A DNA stretch of 14,491 nucleotides from Oscillospiraceae bacterium (lineage in GTDB: Bacteria > Bacillota > Clostridia > Oscillospirales > Ruminococcaceae): NCBI GenBank assembly GCA_029098085.1, contig JAQXNQ010000385.1, positions 1-14,491 on the forward strand, read 5' to 3'. The translations under genes and the position numbers were made by a program. Under the pieces are notes generated by a model, which was not told where the DNA came from, did not search any database, and worked only from the letters and a program-made list of their open reading frames with translations. The first letter of the stretch is position 1; each line of letters opens with the position of its first letter. Shown here one piece after another: positions 1 through 6,826 of this stretch.

Positions 1-1260
1 ATCGGCAACGCCCGGGGCGGCGCCATCGGCGACAGTCTGGCCTCGGTGCTGGACTGGGCCGGCTTTGATGTGAGCCGGGAGTTCTATGTCAACGACGCCG
101 GCAACCAGGTGGCCAAGTTCGGCCATTCGCTGGAGCTGCGGTATCTGCAGCTGTACCAGGAGGGCATCGAGATGCCGGAGGACTGCTATCTGGGCGCCGA
201 CATCACCGAGCACGCGAAAAACTTTGCCGCTATCCATGGCGACCGCTATGTCAGCGCTTCGTCGGAGGAGCGTCAGAAGGCGCTGGTGGAGTATGCCCTG
301 CCCCTGAATGTCGCGGGGCTGGAGCGGGATCTGCTCAAGTACCGGATCCGGTATGACAACTGGTTCCGGGAGTCTGCCCTCCACCAAAACGGCGAGGCCC
401 GCCGGGTGGTGGAGATGCTGACCGAGCGGGGCTATACCTACGAGAGCGAGGGAGCCCTTTGGTTCAAAGCCACCGACTTCGGCGCCGACAAGGACTTCGT
501 GCTGGTGCGCTCCAACGGCTTTCTGACCTATGTGGTGCCGGATATCGCCTATCACTACAACAAGCTGGTGACCCGGGGCTTTGACCGGGCCATCGATGTG
601 CTGGGCGCCGACCATCACGGCTATGTGCCCCGGCTCAAGGCGGCCCTGCAGGCGCTGGGCGTGGATCCGGAGCGGCTGGATGTGGTGCTGATGCAGATGG
701 TGCGGCTGGTGCGGGGCGGCGAGACCGTCAAGCTCAGCAAGCGCTCCGGCAAGGCCATCACCCTGGTGACCCTGCTGGACGAGGTGCCCATCGACGCGGC
801 CCGGTTCTATTTCAACCTGCGGGAGGCCAATTCCCAGTTTGATTTTGATCTGGATCTGGCGGTGGAGCAGTCCAGCCAGAACCCGGTTTACTATGTGCAG
901 TACGCCTACGCCCGGATCTGCTCCATTTCCGCGCGGCTCCGGGAGGAGGGGACTCTGCCCCGCCCGGTGACGGCAGAGGAGCTGGATCTGCTGGACGCGC
1001 CGGAGGAGACCGAGCTGATCCGCCATCTGGCAAAGCTCCCTCAGGAGATCGCCGACGCCGCCCGGGATTACGATCCCGCCCGGATGACCCGGTATGTGAT
1101 CGAGCTGGCCACCCTGTTTCATAAGTTCTACAACAGCCATAAGGTTCTCTGCGGCGAGGAAGGCCGGATGCAGGCGCGGATGGCCCTCTGTCAGGCGGTG
1201 GGCATCGCGCTGAAAAACGTGCTGACCCTGCTGAAGATCGACGCGCCGGAGAGAATGTAA
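1..1260 (+). CDS. argS: Arginyl-tRNA synthetase, 5'-truncated by window edge
   Basis: Class I aminoacyl-tRNA synthetase that charges tRNA-Arg with arginine in the cytoplasm. The reading frame is open from base 1, which encodes IGNARGGAIGD; this is the family's HIGH-type signature with its first His just outside the window, so roughly the first 120-140 residues (N-terminal Add-1 domain) are missing. 419 residues are visible. The second signature, KLSKRSG (usually KMSKR.G), lies at bases 730-750. The segment VNDAGNQ (from base 88) and the C-terminal DALR anticodon-binding region (HKFYNSHKVL, ending LLKIDAPERM) are typical of bacterial ArgRS. A GTG at base 46 is internal to the motif region and is not the start. 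ychF follows 93 bases downstream in the same direction. No terminator is obvious in the gap, so read-through is possible. Identification is firm; only the 5' end is unseen. Confidence 0.97.
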   Translation: MGNARGGAIGDSLASVLDWAGFDVSREFYVNDAGNQVAKFGHSLELRYLQLYQEGIEMPEDCYLGADITEHAKNFAAIHGDRYVSASSEERQKALVEYALPLNVAGLERDLLKYRIRYDNWFRESALHQNGEARRVVEMLTERGYTYESEGALWFKATDFGADKDFVLVRSNGFLTYVVPDIAYHYNKLVTRGFDRAIDVLGADHHGYVPRLKAALQALGVDPERLDVVLMQMVRLVRGGETVKLSKRSGKAITLVTLLDEVPIDAARFYFNLREANSQFDFDLDLAVEQSSQNPVYYVQYAYARICSISARLREEGTLPRPVTAEELDLLDAPEETELIRHLAKLPQEIADAARDYDPARMTRYVIELATLFHKFYNSHKVLCGEEGRMQARMALCQAVGIALKNVLTLLKIDAPERM

Positions 1261-1353
1261 CATTCCGGAAAGCCTCCGGCCTCTGCAGGCTTCTGCATCT
1301 GGCGGAGCAGGAGTAAAACGGGTTCGTCCCGAACAATAAAGGAGAATCATCAG

Positions 1354-2448
1354 ATGAAATTAGGTATGGTGGGTCTGCCCAACGTGGGCAAAAGTACCCT
1401 GTTCAACGCTCTGACCAATGCCGGCGCCGAGTCGGCCAACTACCCCTTCTGCACCATCGAGCCCAACGTGGGCGTGGTGTCGGTGCCGGATTCCCGGCTG
1501 GACAAGCTGGCCGAGATGTATCATCCCAAGAAATTTACCCCCGCCGTGCTGGAGTTTGTGGACATCGCCGGTCTGGTCAAGGGCGCGTCCAAGGGCGAAG
1601 GTCTGGGCAACAAGTTCCTGGCCAACATCCGGGAGGTGGACGCCATCGTCCATGTGGTCCGCTGCTTTGAGGATATGGACGTCATCCATGTGGACGGCTC
1701 CATCGGCGCCGCCCGGGACATCGAGACCATCAATCTGGAGTTGATCTTCTCCGACCTGGAGATTCTGGAGCGGCGCATCGCCAAGACCCAGAAGCTGGCC
1801 CGGGCGGACAAGAAGTACAACACCGAGCTGCAGTTTCTGGAGTCCCTCCACGCCCATCTGGAGGAGGGCAAATCCGCCCGCAGCTATCCCTTCACCGAGG
1901 ACGAGCGGGCGATGCTGGGCGAAACGCCTCTGCTGTCCAACAAGCCGGTGATCTACGCCGCCAATATGTGCGAAGAGGACTTCATGGGCGGCTATGAGAA
2001 CAATGTGCAGTATCAGGCCGTCAGGGAGATCGCCGACGCCGAGCATGCCGCCGTGCTGCCCATCTGCGCCAAGCTGGAGGAAGAGATCTCCGACATGACC
2101 GATGAGGAAAAGAAGGAGTTTCTGGCCGAGCTGAACCTCAGCGAAAGCGGTCTCTCCCGCATCATTCGGGAGGGCTATGCCCTGCTGGGCCTGATTTCCT
2201 TCCTGACGGCGGGTGAGCCGGAGGTGCGCGCCTGGACCATCACCAGAGGCACCAAGGCCCCTCAGGCCGCCGGCAAGATCCATTCCGACTTTGAGAAGGG
2301 CTTTATCCGGGCCGAAGTGGTGGCCTTTGACGACCTGATGGCCTGCGGCACCATGGCCGCTGCCAAGGAAAAGGGCCTGGTCCGGCTGGAGGGCAAGGAG
2401 TATGTCATGCAGGACGGCGACATCGTGCTGTTCCGCTTCAACGTATAA
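1354..2448 (+). CDS. ychF: Redox-responsive ribosome-binding ATPase YchF (Obg-like ATPase)
   Basis: OBG-family P-loop NTPase that in characterised members prefers ATP and associates with the ribosome, with a role in stress response. At 364 residues it matches the family's usual length. The P-loop GLPNVGKST is at residues 7-15, the DxxG motif (DIAG) at 70-73, and GASKGEGLGNKFL follows. The base-recognition motif is NMCE at 204-207, where true GTPases have NKxD; this is the hallmark explaining ATP preference in YchF. A coiled-coil-forming region occupies about 130-170, and the TGS-like C-terminal domain covers about 280-364 (SFLTAGEPEVRAW to GDIVLFRFNV). The ATG at 1354 has an AAAGGAGA ribosome site at 1338-1345. 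A metallo-hydrolase gene starts 27 bases after the stop, suggesting one transcript. Confidence 0.97.
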   Translation: MKLGMVGLPNVGKSTLFNALTNAGAESANYPFCTIEPNVGVVSVPDSRLDKLAEMYHPKKFTPAVLEFVDIAGLVKGASKGEGLGNKFLANIREVDAIVHVVRCFEDMDVIHVDGSIGAARDIETINLELIFSDLEILERRIAKTQKLARADKKYNTELQFLESLHAHLEEGKSARSYPFTEDERAMLGETPLLSNKPVIYAANMCEEDFMGGYENNVQYQAVREIADAEHAAVLPICAKLEEEISDMTDEEKKEFLAELNLSESGLSRIIREGYALLGLISFLTAGEPEVRAWTITRGTKAPQAAGKIHSDFEKGFIRAEVVAFDDLMACGTMAAAKEKGLVRLEGKEYVMQDGDIVLFRFNV

Positions 2449-2475
2449 GTCGTATATGCAAAGGAGGGTCAGGCT

Positions 2476-3219
2476 GTGAAAATTACCTTTCTCGGAACCA
2501 GTCACGGCGTTCCCGGTGCGGATCGCTACTGTTCCTCGGCACTGGTGGAGTGCGGGGACAACGCCTATCTGATCGACGGCGGCGCCCCGGTGGCGGATCT
2601 GCTGATCCGGTACGGCGTCCCCTATGAAAAGCTCAAAGCGGTGTTTACCACCCACATCCACAGCGACCATACCATCGGTCTTCTGCATCTGATGAGCCTT
2701 TCCAGCTGGAAGTTCAAGGAGTCCTCCTATGACCTGTATCTGACCGAGCAGGCGGGCATCGACGCCTTCCGGACGGTTGTGGAGGTCACCGACGGCTATT
2801 TTGACGGAGACCGGATCCGGCTTCGTCTGACGGAGCCCGGCCCCTTTTATGACGACGGGACTCTGAAGGTGACGGCGGTGCCGACCCGGCATCTGGAAGC
2901 GGGCGGTCAGCCCTCCTACGCCCTTGTACTGGAGAGTGAGGGGAAGCGGGTGATCTTTACCGGCGACCTGCATCATGGTGACGCCGCCGATTTTCCCGTC
3001 CCCGCGAAGGAGGAGCCCTCCGACCTGATCATCTGCGAGATGGCTCATTTCGGCCACGAGGTGATTCTCCCTATCGTGACGGCCTGTCCCACCGGGAAGG
3101 TGCTGTTCAACCATGTCTGGTACCATTATGAGGAGTCCATGGCAGCCATCCGTGCCGCTGACGGGCAGGTTCCCATGCCGGTGCTGGCGGTGGAAGACGG
3201 GGACGTCTTCGAGGTCTGA
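2476..3219 (+). CDS. MBL-fold metal-dependent hydrolase (RNase Z/ElaC-like subgroup)
   Basis: A 247-residue metallo-beta-lactamase-fold protein. The metal-binding signature THIHSDH is at residues 59-65 (His60, His62, Asp64, His65). Further likely ligands are His139 (PTRHL), Asp164 (FTGDLHHGD) and His213 (FNHVWYH). The short, direct layout without a beta-CASP insert resembles the RNase Z/ElaC and cyclic-phosphodiesterase side of the superfamily. I see no clear exosite arm, so tRNA 3' processing should not be assumed; the substrate is unknown. The start is GTG at 2476, chosen because AAGGAGG at 2461-2467 sits eight bases upstream and the N-terminus MKITFLGTSHG fits the fold's first strand. It lies 27 bases after ychF and is followed by a strong intrinsic terminator, so it is probably the last gene of the argS/ychF unit. 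Confidence 0.88.
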   Translation: MKITFLGTSHGVPGADRYCSSALVECGDNAYLIDGGAPVADLLIRYGVPYEKLKAVFTTHIHSDHTIGLLHLMSLSSWKFKESSYDLYLTEQAGIDAFRTVVEVTDGYFDGDRIRLRLTEPGPFYDDGTLKVTAVPTRHLEAGGQPSYALVLESEGKRVIFTGDLHHGDAADFPVPAKEEPSDLIICEMAHFGHEVILPIVTACPTGKVLFNHVWYHYEESMAAIRAADGQVPMPVLAVEDGDVFEV

Positions 3220-3251
3220 AGCAGAGGATGCGAAAAGCCGTGACCTCTCCC

Positions 3252-3296
3252 CAGCCGCATACCTCCCCAATCGGAGCCGTATGCGGCTGTATTTTT
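3252..3296 (+). terminator. Intrinsic terminator after the MBL hydrolase
   Basis: A perfect 11-base inverted repeat (CAGCCGCATAC at 3252-3262 and its complement at 3279-3289) encloses a 16-base loop that can form a further CTCC/GGAG pairing. It is followed by TATTTTT. Placed 33 bases after the hydrolase stop codon, it should end the argS-ychF-hydrolase transcript. Confidence 0.8.
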
Positions 3297-3313
3297 CCGT
3301 AACCGAAAGGCTC

Positions 3314-3342
3314 TTGACCGCTCCGGCTTCCCCTGCTATAAT
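3314..3342 (+). promoter_or_regulatory. Sigma-A-type promoter upstream of the small ORF
   Basis: TTGACC at 3314-3319 and TATAAT at 3337-3342 are separated by exactly 17 bases: one mismatch to consensus in the -35 and none in the -10. It lies just after the hydrolase terminator and about 70 bases before the small gene at 3416, the only plus-strand gene it could serve. Confidence 0.75.
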
Positions 3343-3415
3343 GGGGGCAGGATCATGACTGTCGGTTCCGTGCCGGAGCACGGACAGCGCAGTTTCTGTC
3401 AGGGAGATGTTATTT

Positions 3416-3625
3416 ATGAACAGCAAGCCAACCTCTATAGCCTTTTCCGATGAGCAGTACCGGACCCTGCGCCGGACCTGCGACCGCTGGTGGAAGGGGG
3501 AGCTGGGCCGTCCCATCGCCAAAGACCCGGGACAGCTGTACTTTGACGAGCGCCGCTTCGCCCCCGACCGCTGGGACGAAGCGAAACGGTACGGCGAGAG
3601 ATTCGGCATTGAGGTCAGGGGCTGA
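3416..3625 (+). CDS. Small hypothetical protein (69 aa), possibly a truncated remnant
   Basis: A short reading frame of 69 residues with a good expression context: a near-consensus promoter at 3314-3342 and an AGGGAG ribosome site at 3401-3406, nine bases before the ATG at 3416. An ATG at 3407 in the same frame directly abuts the ribosome site and is a poorer choice. The protein is soluble and rich in Arg, Asp and Trp, with no signal peptide or membrane segment. The segment DRWWKGELGRPI weakly recalls the N-terminal WW.GE..RP motif of uroporphyrinogen-decarboxylase-like proteins, which are 300 or more residues long. If so, this is the stump of a longer gene whose remainder was lost where repeat copy A begins, nine bases after the stop. 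That is inference; it could equally be a genuine small protein. Confidence 0.5.
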   Translation: MNSKPTSIAFSDEQYRTLRRTCDRWWKGELGRPIAKDPGQLYFDERRFAPDRWDEAKRYGERFGIEVRG

Positions 3626-3633
3626 GCGACAGA

Positions 3634-3890
3634 GATTACCTGACGACAGGCTGCCAAGGCTTAGAGTTCCATCGCTTTCGAATGCTTTCGAAAGGCTGCC
3701 AAGGCATTTAAAGTTTTACTCGATTTTTTTCAAAAAATCGCGAATTCCAAAGGCAGAGCCTTTGGTCGCCCTCCGCAGAGGGCGAAATCCTGCTCCTCCG
3801 CGCCCGGCGCGGACAATCAAGACAAAAAAGCGCGGCCCGCAGGCCGCAAGATACTAACTAGACAAAGCCATGCCCGCTTCCAGCGGGCAT
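3634..3890 (+). repeat. Modular multi-hairpin intergenic repeat, copy A
   Basis: This fills the gap of about 340 bases between the small ORF and the lipoprotein gene. It is a string of perfect hairpins: 3721-3740 (9-base arms), 3747-3765 (8-base arms CCAAAGGC/GCCTTTGG), 3766-3785 (8-base arms TCGCCCTC/GAGGGCGA), 3832-3847 (6-base arms) and 3870-3890 (9-base arms ATGCCCGCT/AGCGGGCAT). The opening 27 bases (3634-3660) and the core 3711-3804 recur almost unchanged, in inverted orientation, at 5025-5051 and 4926-5020 (copy B). No reading frame here looks coding. An extra hairpin module at 3661-3705 is absent from copy B. Confidence 0.85.
3648..3705 (+). repeat. Hairpin module flanked by a 13-base direct repeat inside copy A
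   Basis: AGGCTGCCAAGGC occurs at 3648-3660 and again at 3693-3705. Between them is a hairpin with 8-base arms CTTTCGAA/TTCGAAAG (3675-3682 and 3687-3694). Copy B has a single AGGCTGCCAAGGC and no such hairpin at this place, so the module looks like an insertion or local duplication. Confidence 0.75.
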
Positions 3891-3899
3891 ACATTTTTT
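3870..3899 (+). terminator. Terminator-like hairpin at the end of repeat copy A
   Basis: Perfect 9-base arms ATGCCCGCT/AGCGGGCAT with loop TCC (3870-3890) are followed by ACATTTTTTC on the plus strand. It could end the transcript of the small ORF at 3416-3625. The same hairpin ends copy B (4788-4808), where a shorter T run follows on the minus strand. Confidence 0.55.
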
Positions 3900-3962
3900 C
3901 TCATTTGTGTAGCTTTATCGGCATTCTGCCCCCGTTCTCCTCTGCATCCTGAGCCGCTTCCT

Positions 3963-4637
3963 TTACTCTCCCCCCTGCTGCAAAGAAGAAACGTCCTCTT
4001 CGGCAGAGGATACCTGCTCCGCGCTGCCTTCTCCCGCAGAACCCGTACCTCCTTCTCCGCTGCTCTCAGACGGCAGCGGGCTTCCTCCCTCCGCAGCCTG
4101 AAAGTCCGTGAACCGGATCGTCAGCTGCAGCTCCGGCTGCTCCAGCAGAAGGGGCGCATCCTCTCCCAGGGTCAGGGTAAAGGCGCCGTTCTCGGTGCGG
4201 CCGGACAGAGCAGGCTCTCCGCTTTCGGTACTGCCCATCTGCAGCAGCACCGGATTGCCCAGCGCCGTGACCAGCTGCGCTGCGGCTTTCCCCAGTCCCG
4301 GTACAGGCATGCTCTCCGCCTGCACCGAAAGACCCTTGTAGGTCACCTCCGTGCCATTTTCCCCCACCGTAAAGCAGAGCCCCTCCAGGTGCTCCGGCGT
4401 CAGCAGAGAGAGGGAGGTCTTTTCCGGACTGTGCGTCAGTGTTCCGGTCATCTCCAGCTCTCCCAGCGTGATCGCAGCCTCTGAGGAAAAATCTCCTGCA
4501 AAGAGCGCGGCCGCCTCCTCCAGCGTCCAGCTGCCCCTGCCGATGGAGCGTTTTCCGCAGCCGCCCAGTACCATGGTCAGCGCCACGGTCAGAGCTGCCA
4601 GCAGCGCCGTTATCTGAAGCAATCCTCTTTTTGTCAT
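3963..4637 (-). CDS. Uncharacterised lipoprotein
   Basis: A 224-residue predicted lipoprotein anchored to the outer face of the membrane. The N-terminus has MTKR, a hydrophobic stretch of about 20 residues and the lipobox LGGC, with the lipidated cysteine at residue 27. The middle (about 40-185) is hydrophilic with alternating strand-like segments (EMTGTLTHSPEKTSLSLL, AALTLGEDAPLL-type runs), and the last 40 residues are Ser/Gly/Glu-rich and probably disordered. The overall look recalls beta-rich lipoproteins of Clostridia that bind lipid or other ligands, but I recognise no family. ATG at 4637 is chosen over a GTG at 4658 because a GGGAGG site (complement of 4645-4650) lies seven bases upstream of it. 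The gene sits alone between inverted repeat copies A and B, downstream of a bidirectional terminator. Confidence 0.75.
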   Translation of the reverse strand: MTKRGLLQITALLAALTVALTMVLGGCGKRSIGRGSWTLEEAAALFAGDFSSEAAITLGELEMTGTLTHSPEKTSLSLLTPEHLEGLCFTVGENGTEVTYKGLSVQAESMPVPGLGKAAAQLVTALGNPVLLQMGSTESGEPALSGRTENGAFTLTLGEDAPLLLEQPELQLTIRFTDFQAAEGGSPLPSESSGEGGTGSAGEGSAEQVSSAEEDVSSLQQGGE

Positions 4638-4685
4638 ATCCGGGCCTCCCGTCCGCACAGCGCCTTCAGTGATCCGAAGGACATG

Positions 4686-4733
4686 ATAAAAACCTTCCCG
4701 CAGCTACTGTATGCAGTACGGGAAGGTTTTTAT
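4686..4733. terminator. Bidirectional intrinsic terminator
   Basis: A perfect 15-base inverted repeat, ATAAAAACCTTCCCG at 4686-4700 and its complement at 4719-4733, contains an inner 5-base stem TACTG/CAGTA with loop TATG. The arms place GGTTTTTAT downstream on both strands, so it can end transcription both ways. On the minus strand it should stop the membrane protein-acpS-nnrD transcript before the lipoprotein gene. Confidence 0.8.
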
Positions 4734-4787
4734 GTACGGGTTGGGAAGAATGGTTTGTATAAAGAAGGTGCGCAGATGGAAAAGTAT

Positions 4788-5051
4788 ATGCCCGCTGAAA
4801 GCGGGCATGGGGGTCTCTAAGGGGAATCTTGCGGCTCTACATCGCTTTCCGCAAGCGGAAAGCTGCAAGAACGCAAGCGTTCTTGCGCGTGAGTGCTCCC
4901 TTTGGACGTTGTTGGTATACAACGGGGCGCGGAGGAGCAGGAGTTTCGCCCTCTGCGGAGGGCGACCAAAGGCTCTGCCTTTGGAATTCGCGATTTTTTG
5001 AAAAAAATCGAGTAAAACTTTTTTGCCTTGGCAGCCTATCGTCAGGTAATC
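4788..5051 (-). repeat. Modular multi-hairpin intergenic repeat, copy B (inverted relative to A)
   Basis: Read on the minus strand, bases 5051-5025 match 26 of 27 bases of the start of copy A, and 5020-4926 match the 94-base core of copy A with a single one-base indel. Both copies end in the hairpin ATGCCCGCT/AGCGGGCAT (here 4788-4808), preceded by a shared GCCGCAAGAT. The middle differs: B carries hairpins at 4865-4886 (10-base arms GCAAGAACGC/GCGTTCTTGC) and 4844-4863 (9-base arms GCTTTCCGC/GCGGAAAGC). These have counterparts in copy C. No coding frame here is convincing; with the terminator at 4686-4733 this accounts for the gap of about 465 bases. Confidence 0.85.
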
Positions 5052-5102
5052 CCTTAATTGCGATTGTGCAAGCTGCCGACGCGCAGAAGCTCCCGCCCCC
5101 GC

Positions 5103-6704
5103 TCAGACCATCAGCTCCTTAAAGGCCATGGGCAGGAACCGCAGCACATCGGTGGGCTGCATGCAGTAGGCGGTCATCTCCTCCTCGCAGAGGTCGCCCG
5201 CCCGGCCATGGAGCCAGACCCCCGCCAGGGCAGCCGAAACCGGATCCGCTCCCTGCGCCAGCATGGAGGCGATCAGCCCCGCCAGCAGGTCGCCGCTGCC
5301 GCCCTTGGCAAGACCGCTGGTCTGGCTTCCCTCAAAGGCAGAAACGCCGCCGGGGGCAAGACTCTTGGGCGGCGCCGTCATGTACAGGGTGCCGTCCGGG
5401 GCGGCGATGACCGTCGTGCTGTCCTTCAGAACCAGCGTGACCTGATGCTCCCGGGCAAAGGTGGAGGCGATGTCGAACCGTCTGTCCCGGCAAAGCTCGA
5501 CCGATCCTCCGCAGAGCCGGGACATCTCCAGCAGATGCGGGGTCAGGATGACCGGCGCCTTCGCCCTTTTCAGCAGATAAGCCCTGCCCGCCAGACAGTT
5601 CAGGGCGTCGGCGTCCAGTACCATGGGGATGGGGCTGTTCATGACCAGCTCTTCGGTCAGCAGCCTGGTATCCTCGCAGACCGACATGCCGCAGCCCATG
5701 AGCAGGGCGCTGGCCCAGGAAAGCTCCTCCGTCAGCCGGTCGACGCTCTCATGGGAGATGGAGCCGCTCTCCGATACCGGGAGCGGGGCATGGATGCAGG
5801 GGAGGATCCGCCCCGCGATGATGGGGGTTACCGTTTCGGGCGCGGCCGCCTTGCACAGCCCGACGCCGCCCGCCAGCGCCGACAGGGTGGACAGCATCAG
5901 CGCGCCGGTCATATGGGTGCAGCCGCCTACGTTCAGCAGCTTTCCGTAGCTGCCCTTATGACTGTCCGGCTGCCGCCGGGGGAGGGAGGCCGCCGCCAGT
6001 ACCCGGGTCAGGGGGGTGATGCCCTCCGGCAGGGAATCGATGTCCTGGGGGGCGATGCCGATGTCCAGCAGCTCGGTCCGGCCGCAGCGCAGCGCCGACC
6101 GCTTCAGCAGATGGGCGGGCTTCAGCGCCCCGAAGGAGAAGGTCACCTCGGCGGGGAAGCTGTCCGGATCCGCCTCGCCGCTGTCGCAGTTCACCCCCGA
6201 CGGAATGTCCAGTGCGCAGAGCAGCCCGCAGCAGCGCCCTGCCGCCCGGTTCAGCCGCCGGACGCTCTCCGGCAGACTGCCCGAAAAGCCGGTGCCGAAG
6301 ACGCCGTCTACAATGGCGTCCGCCCGCTGTACCAGCGAAAAGAGCAGCTCGTCGCTGATGCTGCCGTCCATCATCAGCAGGCGTCCCTCCTCGAAGGCGT
6401 CCAGCGCGTGCAGATTGGCCCGGCAAAGGGGGCTCATCCGCTCGGGATCCATCCCCATCGGGAACAGGATCGTGACGCTGCCGCCCGCCTCCAGCAGCCG
6501 TCTGGCGATGACCAGCCCGTCTCCGCCGTTGTTGCCCCTGCCGCAGAAAATCAGAACCTCCCGGTCTTCGATGCCGTCAAGCAGCGCCGTGATCCGCTCC
6601 GCGGCGGCCCGTCCGGCGTTTTCCATCAGCCCCAGGTAGGAGCTGCCCTTTTCGACGGCGATGCCCTCCGCGATCTTCATGGAGGACGAGGTAAGTATCT
6701 TCAT
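5103..6704 (-). CDS. nnrD: Bifunctional NAD(P)H-hydrate epimerase / ADP-dependent NAD(P)H-hydrate dehydratase
   Basis: Repairs hydrated NADH and NADPH in the cytoplasm. The N-terminal YjeF-N domain (about 1-220) interconverts the R and S hydrates; the C-terminal ribokinase-like domain (about 245-530) dehydrates the S form using ADP. Seen: MENAGRAA at 27-34, GRGNNGGDG at 55-63, VDGVFGTG at 132-139, LDIPSGVN at 165-172, HKGSYGK at 249-255, LDADALN at 363-369, TPH at 388-390, LKDST at 426-430 and GGSGDLLAG at 468-476 with the expected catalytic Asp472. At 533 residues it is full length. ATG 6704 is chosen over upstream in-frame starts because AAAGGAG (complement of 6713-6719) lies eight bases before it. 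Residues about 445-461 (PPKSLAPGGVSAFEGS) look like extra sequence before the GGSGD loop. It follows acpS by 122 bases, a common pairing. Confidence 0.95.
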   Translation of the reverse strand: MKILTSSSMKIAEGIAVEKGSSYLGLMENAGRAAAERITALLDGIEDREVLIFCGRGNNGGDGLVIARRLLEAGGSVTILFPMGMDPERMSPLCRANLHALDAFEEGRLLMMDGSISDELLFSLVQRADAIVDGVFGTGFSGSLPESVRRLNRAAGRCCGLLCALDIPSGVNCDSGEADPDSFPAEVTFSFGALKPAHLLKRSALRCGRTELLDIGIAPQDIDSLPEGITPLTRVLAAASLPRRQPDSHKGSYGKLLNVGGCTHMTGALMLSTLSALAGGVGLCKAAAPETVTPIIAGRILPCIHAPLPVSESGSISHESVDRLTEELSWASALLMGCGMSVCEDTRLLTEELVMNSPIPMVLDADALNCLAGRAYLLKRAKAPVILTPHLLEMSRLCGGSVELCRDRRFDIASTFAREHQVTLVLKDSTTVIAAPDGTLYMTAPPKSLAPGGVSAFEGSQTSGLAKGGSGDLLAGLIASMLAQGADPVSAALAGVWLHGRAGDLCEEEMTAYCMQPTDVLRFLPMAFKELMV

Positions 6705-6826
6705 GCTGCTCTCTCCTTTCATCATATGGAAAACAACCGGCGCAGCATCCGGAAATCGCAGGCTGATCGCGCAGCGATACAGGACTTGCGTAAAAAGGAC
6801 GAAAGCTCTTTTATGCCCGGTACCGC

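Noticed and set aside
1261..1353. Terminator or promoter between argS and ychF
   Set aside because: Only a short CGGG/CCCG hairpin without a T run and no convincing -35/-10 pair were found.
1360..3657. Open reading frame of 765 codons on the minus strand
   Set aside because: It lies antisense to ychF and the metallo-hydrolase, which have clear families and ribosome sites. It has low-complexity composition typical of antisense frames in GC-rich genes.
3634..3890. CRISPR array
   Set aside because: The hairpins differ from one another and no unit recurs at regular spacing with unique spacers; no cas genes are nearby.
3634..5051. Classical composite transposon or insertion sequence
   Set aside because: The inverted repeats bracket only a lipoprotein gene. 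There is no transposase, no target-site duplication that I could define, and the repeats are hairpin strings rather than IS ends.
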